From Rana temporaria (lineage: Eukaryota; Chordata; Amphibia; Anura; Ranidae): a DNA stretch of 64,000 nt. The DNA lies in the NCBI RefSeq assembly GCF_905171775.1, contig NC_053494.1:119999528-120063527 (forward strand), written 5' to 3'. The translations under genes were made by a program, and so were the position numbers. This document shows, piece by piece, positions 21,263 to 31,809 of this stretch. The notes beneath the pieces are model-generated. The model saw nothing but the letters and a program-made list of their open reading frames with translations, did not search any database and had not been told where the DNA came from. Position 1 is the first letter of the stretch. Each line of letters begins with the position of its first letter.

Positions 21263-21345
21263 ACATACATGTACACTCCCTTTTGATATAATGTCCCCCC
21301 CTAGTGGATGTTTCTGTTAACAGCTTATACTGTTACACTATAGAA

Positions 21346-21504
21346 CAGGGATAAGCAATTAGCGGACCTCCAGCTGTTGCAGAACTACAAGTCCCATGAG
21401 GCTTAGCAAGACACTGACAGCCACAAGCATGACACCCCGAGGCGGAGGCATGATATGACTTGTAGTTTTGCAACATCTGGAGATCCGCTAATTGCATATC
21501 CCTG
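21346..21504. mobile_element. hAT-type MITE with 8-bp target duplication
   Basis: 159-bp element with inverted ends CAGGGATAAGCAATTAGCGG and CCGCTAATTGCATATCCCTG. CTATAGAA is duplicated at 21338-21345 and 21505-21512. CAGGG termini and an 8-bp duplication are diagnostic of hAT. It contains ACTACAAGTCCCATGAGGC, close to the ZNF143/THAP11 binding consensus, and an inverted partner ACTTGTAGTTTTGC. Confidence 0.93.
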
Positions 21505-21796
21505 CTATAGAAGATGGAACCTGGCCAGCCTAAACACTATCCTAGGAATGAAGAGAGGGTCTAGGGAGGAGTAATATGTGGGTCTTTTTTCTATAAGTAT
21601 GACAATAAAGTTCTCCTTTCAGATCTGATGTTTTTCATTGGCTAGTTGGAGCTTGTTTTTTTTTTATACAACAAAAGGTTTTTATTTTACAGAATTGGTA
21701 TACTTACATTGCCATCATTGCATTACAGGTAATGTTATGCCACACACCCACAGTAATATACAGCACCATATCATCCTTAATATTTCTACAGACTCA

Positions 21797-22556
21797 AGCC
21801 CGGATTCACAAAGCACTTGCGCCGACGTATCTCGAGATACGCTGCGTAAGTTGCAAATATGCGCCGTCGTATCTGTGTGCCGTGCCCACAAAACTAAGAT
21901 ACGCCTAAAAACAGGCTTCATTCCACCGATGTAACTTTCCTACGCTGGCGCAGAGTGGGTGCATATTTACGCTGGACGCATGTGGCGCTCCCATTGATTT
22001 TCTATTCAAATATGCAAATGAGGGAGATACGCCGATTCACGATCGTACTTGCGCCCGACGCAGGCTACGACTGGTGCGCGTAAGTTGTACGTACGGTGTA
22101 AAGTTATGCCCCATAAAGGAGGTGTAACTCAGCAGCATCCATGCAAAGGGCTGCACCAGGGAACACAAGCCGGCGTATTTTAAGTAGTTTACGTTGTACG
22201 TGAATATGGCTGGGCATAGGTTATGTTCACGCCGTAGGCAGTGATCCGGCGTATCTTAGGCAGTTGTTCCGACGTATTTGTGAGCATGCGCACTGGGATG
22301 CGTCCACGGGACGGCGCATACGCAGTTCTGCGATATGTATCTGTCTGGCTCTCGGCCCATCATTTGCATAGGGTCACACCTCATTAGCATGGCTCACGCC
22401 CACTTCCACTTACGCGGACCTACGCCTTGGAAACCCAGCGCAGTTTTGGGAGGAAGTGCTTTGTGAATTCCATGCTTGCCTCTCTGCGCTGCGTCGGCGT
22501 AGAGTAAAGGAGATACGCTACGGCGGCATAAATGTGCGCCAGTGTCTGTGAATCCG
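21797..22556. repeat. Harbinger-like MITE, divergent subfamily
   Basis: Ends GCCCGGATTCACAAAGCACT and GTCTGTGAATCCG. The interior repeats GATACGC/GCGTATC words typical of this group (TATCTCGAGATACGCTGCGTAAG, CGGCGTATCTTAGG). ACTCA occurs on both sides, so the exact target duplication is ambiguous. Confidence 0.65.
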
Positions 22557-22983
22557 ATACTCAGTCCTTATTCCCCATTTCCCCTTCGCTCATCCAACAT
22601 TGATTCCTAATAGTCTGTCCGCTACCAGATCCCCCGGGGCTAGTCCCGGCACATCCAACCACAATGCCCAAATTCTCTAAAATCTGGTTGTACTTCCCCT
22701 GTGTTGATAAATTAGCTTCTCTATTCCCAACAGCGCACCAATATTAGCAATCCATTCCTTTATGGTCAGGGGATCCTCAGATTTCCAATGGGTCATAATC
22801 AATTTCCTAGCTTGGAATAAGACTCTGTGGATACTGCCTCTCTAGTGTGCAATTCCCACTCATATTCCTCCAGTGCACCTAGGAGGCATGCTCTCGGGTC
22901 CTGTGAAAGAGATACTTTAAATACAGAGTTGACCGTATTCACTACTCCTGCTCAGTAAGTGTTCCGTTTGGGACAGCGTAATA

Positions 22984-23340
22984 ATAGGATTTTTTAATAC
23001 AGCTTACCTGTAAAATCCTTTTCTTGGGAATACATCACGGGACACAGAGCCTTACTTAATAGGTTATATAGTCACCACAGGTGATTGGACACTGGTAAAC
23101 CCAATTAAAATTAGGTCCCTTCCCTATAAAACCCCTCCCAAATGGAGAGTACCTCAGTTTTGTAACAAAGCAATAAGTGTCCCACGTTTAACTCTGAAGA
23201 GGGGCGGGAGCTCTGTGTCCTGTGATGTATTCTCAAGAAAAGGATTTTACGGGTAAGCTGTATTAAAAAATCCTATTTTCTTGCTCATATATCAAGGGAC
23301 ACAGAGCCTTTAATTACTTAATGGGATGTCCCATAGCAAT
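22984..23340 (-). repeat. DIRS terminal / internal complementary repeats
   Basis: About 72 bp at 22984-23055 (aataggattttttaatacag through gggacacagagcc) recurs inverted at about 23205-23275. A third partial copy (GGGACACAGAGCC) follows at 23296. DIRS retrotransposons have split inverted terminal repeats plus an internal complementary region used to make a circular intermediate. This cluster lies 3' of a DIRS tyrosine recombinase on the same strand. Confidence 0.75.
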
Positions 23341-23489
23341 GCTAAAATTGAGGGGAGGGAGAAACAGATCAGAACAAGACCGCCATCGGGCCAGAGGATC
23401 TATACTGCTGCCTGCAGCACACTATGCCCGTAGGTGGCATCCTCGTAACCTCTAACATCTACCTGGTAGAATTTAGTAAATGTATGGAC

Positions 23490-24283
23490 CGAAGACTAAG
23501 TAGCAGCCTTACAGATCTGAGCCACGGAGGCCCGGTGATGCACTGCCCATGAAGCACCAACTGCCCTAGTCGAGTGCGCCTTCACCTGAAAAGGAGGAAT
23601 CTTCTTTTCTAAACCATAGGCCTGAATAATGACTTGTTGAATCCTACTCGCAATAGTGGACTTCGATGCTGCCTGGCCCTTCCTTGGGCCCTGTGGCAGA
23701 ATAAACAGACAATCAGTCTTTCGTATCTGAGCCGTAGCTTGCAGATAAACTTTCACCGCTCTTACAACATCTAGAGAGTGTAGACTCTTCCAGACTGCGG
23801 ATCTGGAAAAAAAGACGGTAGGACTTTATCTTGATTCAGATGAAATCCTGAAACCACCTTAGGTAAGAAAGTCAGGTGAGGACACAGCACCACCCTGTCA
23901 TCATGAATAATCATATACGGTTCTTTACAAGAAAGAGCCGTCAATTCTGATACCCTCCTTGCTGAGGATATGGCTACGAGAAAAAACTGTTTCTTTGTCA
24001 AAAAACTTAAAGAAGCATGGTGTAATGGTTTAAAAGGTAACTTCTGTAAAACAGACAATACCAAATTCAAATCCCAAGAAGGCTGGCGTCTGTGGTTATC
24101 AATTTCCAGGTAACCGGAGTGAAGGAATTTCCTTCTGACAGATTTTTGGGGAGCAACCACCAATTGAGGCTCTGGCGAACCTTTAGAGATAGGATCATAG
24201 GAAGGTCCGGGCCTGAACATCTTTGTTCCAAGCGGACAGAATTCTGCCCTGTAACAGCCTTGAGTGAAACTGGGCGTAGATAA
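23490..24283 (-). pseudogene. DIRS-type tyrosine recombinase
   Basis: The minus-strand frame reads PSWDLNLVLSVLQKLPF, FFLVAISSARRVSELTALSC (first catalytic Arg) and TFLPKVVSGFHLNQD. A 1-nt shift near 23800 follows, then SLHSLDVVRAVKVYL and CLFILPQGPRKGQAASKSTI. The catalytic box AHSTRAVGASWA (H-x-x-R) is followed by ASVAQICKAAT at the end. These enzymes integrate circular cDNA without target duplication. The final Tyr region lies near 23480 and is not clearly readable. RT/RNase H and gag are missing upstream, where the copy is truncated at about 24285. Confidence 0.9.
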
Positions 24284-24285
24284 TT

Positions 24286-24580
24286 TGCAAAGGTGTATGT
24301 TAAAAGAATGTATTATATATGTACATTGAATACAGTCATGATAGTTATATACTCCGGTGAAAGAAATGTATAAAATAACCACACAGAATTGTAACAGTTT
24401 TACTTTTCACATGCATCTGTATAAGTTGCTGACGCGTTTCGATCCCGAAGGATTTTCTTCAGAGGATTTGTGGTTTGCTGTAAGAAATATATGTAGTGAA
24501 TTTAAATTCTTTACATGGGTATATGCCCAATAGCAAGGAATACAGGGTATATAATTACCAGTCAACTGTGTGTTAAAAAC
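24286..24580 (-). repeat. PLE-type terminal fragment
   Basis: AT-rich segment joined directly to the DIRS fragment, containing the hammerhead-like motif at 24421-24475. No protein-coding part is seen. The PLE attribution follows from that motif. Confidence 0.4.
24421..24475 (-). ncRNA. Candidate hammerhead ribozyme motif
   Basis: On the minus strand: CTGAAGA (24462-24456, exact CUGANGA core), a stem II closed by the tetraloop TTCG (ATCC/GGAT), then GAAAC (24440-24436), palindromic ACGCGT and C at the cleavage position. Pair 10.1-11.1 is A-C and stem I pairs only weakly, so activity is uncertain, but all core positions are present. Confidence 0.5.
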
Positions 24581-24583
24581 ATT

Positions 24584-25197
24584 GGGGCAGATCCACAGAG
24601 ATCTACGCCGCCGTACCTTACCTGGCTTTAGTTTGAATCCAGGAAGATTTCGCGCCGTAAGTTACGGTGGCGTAGTGTATATCTGGCGGCGGAATTCAAA
24701 TCGGCGATTAGGGGGCGTGTTTCATTTAACTGCGCATGCTCCGTTTCTAAATTTCCCGCCGTGCATTGCGCTAAATGACGTCGCAACAATGTAATTTTTT
24801 TAACTTAGACGTGAATTACGTCCATCCCGATTCACGACTTACGCAAAAAAAAAAAAAATCAAATTTCGACGCCTGATCGACGGCCATACTTAACATGGCA
24901 AATCTAACTATACGCCGCAAAAAAGCAGCTTTAACCATACGCCGGAAAAAGCAGACTAGAGACGACGTAAGAAAATGCGACGGCCATGCGTACGTTTGTG
25001 GATCGTTGGAAATAGCTAATTTGCATACCCAACGCGGAAAATGACGCAAACTCCACCCAGCAGACGCCGAAGTATTGCATCTACGATCCGAAGGCGTACA
25101 AAGCCGTACGCCTGTCGGATCTAACCCAGATGCCGTTGTATCTTGGTTTGAGGATTCAAACTAAAGATACGACGCAGGAAATCTGTGGATCTGCCCC
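24584..25197. mobile_element. Harbinger-type MITE with ATT duplication
   Basis: Inverted ends GGGGCAGATCCACAGAGATC and AAATCTGTGGATCTGCCCC, flanked by ATT (24581-24583 and 25198-25200). The interior carries the family words (cgccgtaagttacg, gacgtaagaaaatgcgacg, gtatcttggtttgaggattc) shared with 41094-41806. No transposase is encoded. Confidence 0.88.
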
Positions 25198-25439
25198 ATT
25201 GTTTCTAACCGGAGTTCCACTAAAAGAATTTCAAAAGGAATTCAGCATCCTCCCAGCCATTCGGCACCCTGGAGCAAGGCGCCACCGAGGCGTGTGCTCC
25301 CTTCAGGAATTCTTATTGGAGGGGGAGAGGCCCTTCAGGGGGTGCGCACGGACAGATGGCCAGCACCTGCAGTGAAACACTGAGGGCATCAATGTAGGAT
25401 GCATAGATAATGCTTCCATATGAATAGATCTTAACCACC

Positions 25440-26508
25440 AATTCTTAGCTCTATATGTAAGAGAAGTATACCTGCGCTAATATGGGCAGATAGTAAAATA
25501 GCTAAAGGGTGCAGCAAAGATCGTGAGGGTCAAACACTACCCACAAAAGAATCACAAAAAAATCAAACAGTGGTGTTGCGCTCCCTCATTAAATAACATA
25601 TAAACCTAGATAAATTAATGACAATGTGCGGAGAGGACAATATATAAATAAATATATAAAGTGCTGCTGTGCTGTAAACAAGTGACTAAAAGTGCAATGG
25701 TATTCAACAATGAGTGTTCAAAAAAATATAAAAGAAAAAACAATGAGTGTAAAATTAAATCAAATAAAGTCCATTGTAAGTGTAGCAAAAGGTGCTAGAG
25801 TGCTGGTGAATCTCAGAAGGAAAACATCTATTTACATCAATTTCAAATAATAAACCAATAATAAATAATAATAAATAAACCAAGAAAATGGCTGCTCCCA
25901 TGCCTCAATAGGAGGTCTTCAAGAAAATGGCTAATAAGTTATACATGTCACACACACACTATATAAACACTTCCATGCACCGTATCCCTATCCCCGTTGA
26001 AGTCACGTGAGCAACAAGGTCCCAAGCTCGCTGCTCATTTTTATGCAATGCACTACATCATTTAAAATGTGAGTAACTTTTACCTAAATAATTTGTGAAT
26101 ATTTTCAAACACCAAACATACTACACCAAGAGGCTCTGTATTCTCTTATCTCTCCATCCATACTCGAGCCCCTAAGCGCCCCCCCCCCCCCATCCTGCAT
26201 CCTTACAATCCTAGAAATGCTGGAGAAGGAAGGATCCCCCTCCCCCCACCTCGAATGACCTAGCATTCCACCATATCTTTTAATGCTGCTTACCTTACAG
26301 CAGTAAGGTAAGAAGGTAGTAGACCCACGGGTGTTACTTACACCGAAGAGCCACCTTTCACAGAAGTCGCAGTGCCACCTGTTATTGTTACAGAGCACCA
26401 GCAACACCACACTCTGCACCCTGGATCCAGAGGAATTGATTTTCTCCTTCTGAGATTCGCCAACACTCTAGCACCTTTTCACCTTTTCCTGTTTAATTCT
26501 TAGCTCTA
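25440..26508. mobile_element. Retroposon-like insertion with 14-bp target duplication and inverted end
   Basis: AATTCTTAGCTCTA occurs at 25440-25453 and 26495-26508. The 1041-bp insert is AT-rich and non-coding, with a TGGTGTTGCGCTCCC segment and short repeated words resembling PLE 3' tails. Its right end (about 26438-26490, ccttctgagattcgcc..ctagcaccttttc) is an inverted copy of an internal block (about 25788-25828). So, like the PLE1 unit, it carries a partial inverted copy within one duplication. Family assignment is inferred. Confidence 0.6.
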
Positions 26509-26509
26509 G

Positions 26510-27255
26510 TTGTTAAAAAACATATACCCTCATACCAATTACTGCAATATTGTTAATAAATACATGTAATTATTTTGTTTACACTGCAGCGCGGTGCAGT
26601 TTGCACCTGAATGCACAATGTGTTAACACAATAGTTTCTCATTATGGGTCATTCCACTCATGCTTTCTAGGGTTTTCTTGTTGCCTCCCTGGCCTATGTC
26701 ACCACTGGGTGTGGGTGCTGCATGCCTGTGCGTCCTCCCGGCAAGAGGGGTTGGGGATCACAGGGCACTGTGCTCCCATTATGCTCATTAGGCAGCGGAT
26801 TTGCATTCCGCCTGCCTGATATGGGCATCCTTTCCTTGCCGGCGGTGTCCCCGATCTCCTCTGGATGTCCTCATGCCGTCCGCTTGTTGCGCGGTTGAAT
26901 CAAAAAGTACACCCAGGCCACCATAGAACTAGTGGCCCCCGGGGCACAAGAACAACCCCCCCGGACGGCCAGCAAAAGGTCCCAGCAAACCACGGTTGCA
27001 CCTAGTCCAGTGGTGACTGCCCTCGTTAATTGTCTAGAGGTCCCATGGCTGATTGACCAACCAGTTCCAAAGTCACCGTCATAGAGTATGACTTCTATGC
27101 CCAGCAGTTCACAGGCATTTTGATTCCATCTATTTAAGTACAGTGCCTACTCCAGAGAACTCTGGACTTTCTTCTTATGCTACATACAGTTTTTACTTAC
27201 CCATAATTTCTTAAATGCAATAGTATTTATTATTTGCAGCTTTGCGGGGTGTCTA
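26510..27255. other. Unassigned interval
   Basis: Moderately GC-rich, no recognised protein similarity. It may be the 5' part of the PLE remnant that follows or an LTR-like segment. Confidence 0.4.
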
Positions 27256-27261
27256 TGGAAT

Positions 27262-27451
27262 GTGAATTTCTCCCCATCTCTGACAAATCTACATATACTG
27301 TATATGGGGTGGTGGGATGAGAAAGTCATCTTTACACACCAGAATCCTTTTTTTGACAGCCTATATTGGTATGGGAAATTGATTGATGATCTGTTGGTGA
27401 TCTGGGGGGATACCACCAACACCACTGGTAAACACAATTATGTTGAGAATA
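27262..27451 (+). pseudogene. PLE4 reverse transcriptase fragment
   Basis: The frame reads YMGWWDEKVIFTHQNPFF, then WYGKLIDDLLVIWGDT, the RT motif C region (IDD) of Penelope-like polymerases. Upstream RT motifs are not recognisable. The gene is broken at 27452 by a TTAA element. Its continuation, after a minisatellite and another TTAA element, appears to be the block at 29983-30480. Confidence 0.8.
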
Positions 27452-27913
27452 TTAAAGCGGAGTTTCACCCAAAAGTGGAACTTCCCTTTTAAGCACTCCT
27501 CGCCCCCTGACATGACACATTTAGCATGTCATTTTTTTTTAGGGGGGGGGGGAGTGTGTACCTTCTTTTTAGTGGGACTTCCTGTCCCACTTCCTCCTTT
27601 TGGCTGCCTAGGTGACTCCTCCTCTTGCCCTAGGTGGCCCCTCCCTGCCAGCAATCTTCTGGGACACAACACAGGTCCCAGGAGATCGCAAGTTGCACAT
27701 GCTCAGCGCTTGCCCAGCCGTGAAGCAGTAAGCTGTCACAGCCGGGTGCCCACAGGTGATGGGTGACGGCGAAGAGGAGAGAAGGAGCAAGGCTCTGGGT
27801 AGCCGCCTTGCTGGACCATGGGATGGGTAAGTGTCTGTTTATTAAAAGTCAGCAGCTATGCTTTTTTGTAGCTGCTGACTTTAAACTAAAAAACGTGTGA
27901 AACTCCGCTTTAA
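27452..27913. mobile_element. TTAA element, AAAGCGG family, in PLE4
   Basis: TTAA at 27452-27455 and 27910-27913. Ends AAGCGGAGTTTCACCC and GTGTGAAACTCCGCTT are inverted. Contains a hairpin GTCAGCAGCTA/TAGCTGCTGAC (27848-27881). Related to 33839-34374 by terminal sequence. Confidence 0.88.
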
Positions 27914-28119
27914 CAATAATGATTTAAATTAGAATTTCTCCCATGCCTCCGATAGTAAGACGGGCCGCATGTTCTTGTGGGGCTCCTTGAGCCCCCGCAG
28001 CTCGCCTGGCCTCCACCGGTGTTCAAGTGAGTATGTCTCAGTCTCCATGCGTGCTCCTGGATAGGAGAAGCCGCTGCAGACACAGTAGAAGAATGTCTTT
28101 ATATTTCTCCCACAACCTC

Positions 28120-28910
28120 TGAATGCCTGCTTCTCACTCTCTCCCTTCCGTGGACATTCAGAGGGCTCATCAGCCCCCCCAGTGCTATCCAGCCCTCTGT
28201 GCTCTCCAGTCCCTCCCAGTGCTCTCAGGCCCCCCTGTGCTCATCAACCCATGTACTCTCCGGTCCCGCCAAATGCTCTCCAGCCACTCCCGGTGCTCTC
28301 AGGGCCCCCTGTGTTCATCCGCTCCCCTTTACTCTCTGGCCCCCCAGTGCTCTCCAGCCCTTCCCAGTGCTCTTCAGCCCCTCCCTGTGCTCTCCGCCCC
28401 CAGTGCTCTTAAGCCCTCCATGCTCTCCACCCCCCCCTGTGCTCTACACCTCCCTGTGCTGTTCACCTTCCATGTTCTCTGCCCCTGCTTGTGCTCTCCA
28501 GTCCCCCCGTTGTCCCCACCCCACCGTGCTCTCCAACCCTCCAAGTGCTCTCCAGCCCCTCTGTGCTCTCCACCCCCACTGTGCTCTTCGCCTCCCGTGT
28601 TCTCTGTCCCTACTTGTGCTCTCCAGGCCCCCCTGTGGTCCCCACCCCCTCAGTGCTCTCCAATCCCCCCAGTGCTCTCCAGCCCCTCTGTGCTCTCCAC
28701 CCCCACTGTGCTCTTCGCCTCCCGTGTTCTCTGCTCCTGCTTGTGCTCTCCTGCCCCCATGTGCTCTCTGGCTCCCCCTAGTGCTCTCCACCCCCCATGC
28801 TCTTCACCCCCTGTGCTCTCTGGCCCCTTTAGTGCTCTCCACACTCCCCCATGTTCTCCACCCCCCACATTCTCTGTCCCCCCATGCTCTCCGTGCCTCC
28901 CGGTAAAATA
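28120..28910. repeat. CT-rich minisatellite
   Basis: Many imperfect repeats of a 15-22-bp unit built around TGCTCTCCAGCCCC / GTGCTCTC. Long open frames on both strands (Pro/Leu/Ser-rich or Glu/Gly-rich) arise from the repeat and are not genes. At least one larger unit (about 100 bp, 28545-28640 and 28665-28760) is duplicated. Confidence 0.9.
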
Positions 28911-28991
28911 GTCATGGGCTGCTCAGTCTAAAATACCCGGACCAAATTTTTGTCCCAGTCCGGGCCTGCATCAGCGTAAAGGGGAAATTGT

Positions 28992-29982
28992 TTAACCACT
29001 TAAGGACCGCCTCCTGCACATATACGTTGGCAGAATGGCACGGCTGGGTACATGTACGTACAGGTACGTCCTGTACTAGTACCCAGCCGTGGGTCGCGGG
29101 CGCGCACCCGCGGCCCGGTCCGAAGCTCCGTGACCGGGACCGTGGGTCCCGCGGACCCGATCGCCGCTGGAGTGCGGCGATCGGTCCCCGGAGCTGAAGA
29201 ATGGGGAGAGCCGTGTGTAAACACGGCTTCCCCGTTCTTCACTGTGGCGGCTGCATCGATCGTGTGATCCCTTTTATAGGGAGACACGATCAATGACATC
29301 AGACCTACAGCCACACCCCCCTACAGTTGTAAACACACACTAGGTGAAACGAAACACCTTCAGCGCCCCCTGTGGTTAACTCCCAATCTGCAACTGTCAT
29401 TTTCACAATAAACGAAGCAATTTAAATGCATTTTTTGCTGTGAAAATGACAATGGTCCCAAAAATGTGTCAAAATTCTCCAAAGTGTCCGCCAAAATGTC
29501 GCAGTCACGAAAAAAATCGCTGATCGCCGCCATAAGTAGTAAAAAAAAAATATATATAAAAATGCAATAAAACTATCCCCTATTTTGTAAACGCTATAAA
29601 TTTTGCGCAAACCAACCGATAAACGCTTATTGCGATTTTTTTACCAAAAATAGGTAGAAGAATACGTATCGGCCTAAACTGAGGAAAAAAATATTTTTTT
29701 TATATATTTTTGGGGCATATTTATTATAGCAAAAAGTAAAAAATATTGGATTTTTTTCAAAATTGCCGTTCTATTTTTGTTTATAACGCAAAAAATAAAA
29801 ACCGCAGAGGTGATCAAATACCACCAAAAGAAAGCTCTATTTGTGGGAAAAAAAGGACGGCAAATTTGTTTGGGAGCCACGTCGCACGACCGCGCAATTG
29901 TCTGTTAAAGCGACACAGTTCTGAATCGCAGAAAGGGGCAAGGTCCCTTAGCAGCATTTTGGTCCGGGTCTTAAGTGGTTAA
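28992..29982 (+). mobile_element. TTAA element, CCACTT family, copy 2 (in PLE4)
   Basis: TTAA at 28992-28995 and 29979-29982. Ends TTAACCACTTAAGGACCGC and GGTCCGGGTCTTAAGTGGTTAA share the inverted CCACTTAAG. GC-rich left third with long palindromes, AT-rich right part. Its insertion separates two recognisable pieces of one PLE. Confidence 0.9.
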
Positions 29983-30480
29983 ATGAGTCGAGTTTTCATG
30001 AAGAATGCAAGGTTTTCCGTAAAAGATTGCAGGAGAGAGTGGAAGTAAGTGAACAGCAGGTGTTACTTTTGTCACCTCAAATTCTCAAAGAGTGGATGTG
30101 ATTTGAAAAAACTTGCCTATTTTGTACGTGGACAGTAGTCTGTTATCTGTAATGGGTTTCTATCAATGTGGTGTCATCACATGTTGGTATTGTAGGATAC
30201 ACAAAGTGGGCATGAATTTTACAACTTTTGCCACGAGGAAAGTTTATAGAATGTCACGGTATATTAATTGTGGGACAATGCATGTGGAATATCTTGACCA
30301 ATGTACAGCTTGTTGCCTTCAGTATATAGGCAGTACCATGTGTAACTTGCGTACATGTATTGGGGAGCATTATTGCAACAGTATTAATTTGAATGCACAT
30401 AACAAGTCCCTAAACATTTCTGTGGGGTACACTGTAGTAACATGGCATCATTTACCTACTATTGCATAAAAAGAGTGGAT
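29983..30480 (+). pseudogene. PLE4 GIY-YIG endonuclease fragment
   Basis: Begins with a degraded connector (SSFHEECKVFRKRLQERVE), then GFYQCGVITCWYC (Cys knuckle) and VEYLDQCTACCLQYIGSTMC with RTCIGEHY. This is the GIY-YIG nuclease core that nicks the target for PLE priming. The canonical GIY is VEY and YIG is intact. One stop lies near 30100. The order and strand agree with the RT fragment at 27262. Confidence 0.8.
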
Positions 30481-30581
30481 GCCCAGGTGACAAGGGGGGA
30501 GGGTGACAGATATAGAAATCTCCTTGAGTGAGAAATATTCTGGATCTTTGAGTTGCAGACTCGCATCCGCAGGGGTTGGAA

Positions 30582-30941
30582 CTACAGGTGGGATGCCATC
30601 TGTATCTCAAATGATTCTAACCATTTGGATAAAGATCCCTTCAGCTGCTGGGCCCCTAAGACTCCACTCTGTCTTTTCACTACTTCTGGAACACTCCATT
30701 CTTCCACCGCTTGCATGGCCTGATCCATCCAACTTTCAAACTCTTCCTCTCCAGCAGGGGTTGGAATCCACCCTGAGAAGAACCAAATGTTCCAGTATCC
30801 TTGATTGATCAAATCTGTATTATTCTTTACTAAGTTCTCAACCAGCTTGCTCATGTCGGTATAGAAAAAGGCAGGAGGCAAATTGATTGACTTGACCTGC
30901 GACAGATTCTCCACCAGGTCCCCAACCGGCAGCAATGGCAT
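30582..30941 (-). pseudogene. PNMA-type Ty3/gypsy Gag fragment
   Basis: The minus-strand frame contains GYWNIWFFSGWIPTPAGEEEFESWMDQA and MQAVEEWSVPEVVKRQ followed by a leucine-rich stretch. The pattern F..W...A...L.EW.....KR is the start of the capsid region in paraneoplastic Ma (PNMA)-like and related gypsy Gag proteins. The upstream leader (30942-31400, minus) is a frame with a CAG/Gln run (31203-31218). Capsid C-lobe and zinc knuckle are not present here, so it is a fragment. A domesticated PNMA gene is unlikely because the frame is short and flanked by repeats. Confidence 0.6.
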
Positions 30942-31399
30942 TATTTGGGCCTCAACCTTCTGCCAAATTCACAATGTCCTTCTGAAAGCAGGTCAGTATA
31001 GCCTCTCTCCACTCTAGCATGGGTGCAATCTAGGCTGAACTCGGCTCTCAGCCTTCCTCACCAGTTGCTCTGGCACAGCTCTTCCTCACCAGCTGCTCTG
31101 GCACAGCTCTTCTTCACTAGCTGCTGTACTTCACTTTCGGTCCATTGGCTTCCAGGAATCTCCACCACTGTACACAACACCAGTCAGCTTCCTTGCTCTT
31201 GATCTGCTGCTGCTGCTGCTGGGTCTTTCCACTCTTCATCTCTTGGCTCATCATGCTGCTTGCTAGGGCCAACCGTGAGGGGTGAGCCCCCAAATGTAGT
31301 GCCACTTCCATAGGGGTCGCTGGATGAATCCCAAAAGGTCGCCCTGACATTGCAAGCCTCCCGACATCTGACAGCATGGGTTCGGACATGGTTTACAAA

Positions 31400-31800
31400 A
31401 GGACACAATTGCAAAGACACCAGACTATAGCAAAGAAAATGAGTATTTACTAATGATTCTTAAGTCAACACACAGAAAGGAATGTTAATACAAGGTTAGG
31501 TCAGTTGGGTTCACATCAGCATCGCCATCACTATCCTACTGTTAGCCGTATCTCCGGGATCATCTTCTCGTCATCTTTATCATCTTCATCGTCACTTCAT
31601 TGGTATCATCATCATCCTATCATCCCAGCATCATCAGCTTTTTCCCACCATGTGCAACATTAAATATTCAGCAGACACCCTCCACAACTTAAGGATTGCC
31701 GCCTCAACACTACCAACCTTCACCCAAAAAATATTACGGAAAGAACAACTTCTAAGAATCAATTGACAATAGACCACCAAAAACAGGAAGGCACCACTTC
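31400..31800. other. Interval with no recognised gene
   Basis: Includes a TCATCAT-rich stretch (31557-31640). It probably contains the 5' boundary of the following LINE. Confidence 0.4.
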
Positions 31801-31809
31801 AACTACAAC

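Noticed and set aside
23496..23756. Possible host recombinase gene
   Set aside because: The HSTR-type catalytic box and flanking inverted repeats identify a DIRS retrotransposon fragment.
28123..28911. 262-codon Pro/Leu/Ser-rich open frame and overlapping frames on both strands
   Set aside because: All arise from the CT-rich minisatellite; there is no start context, domain or codon signal.
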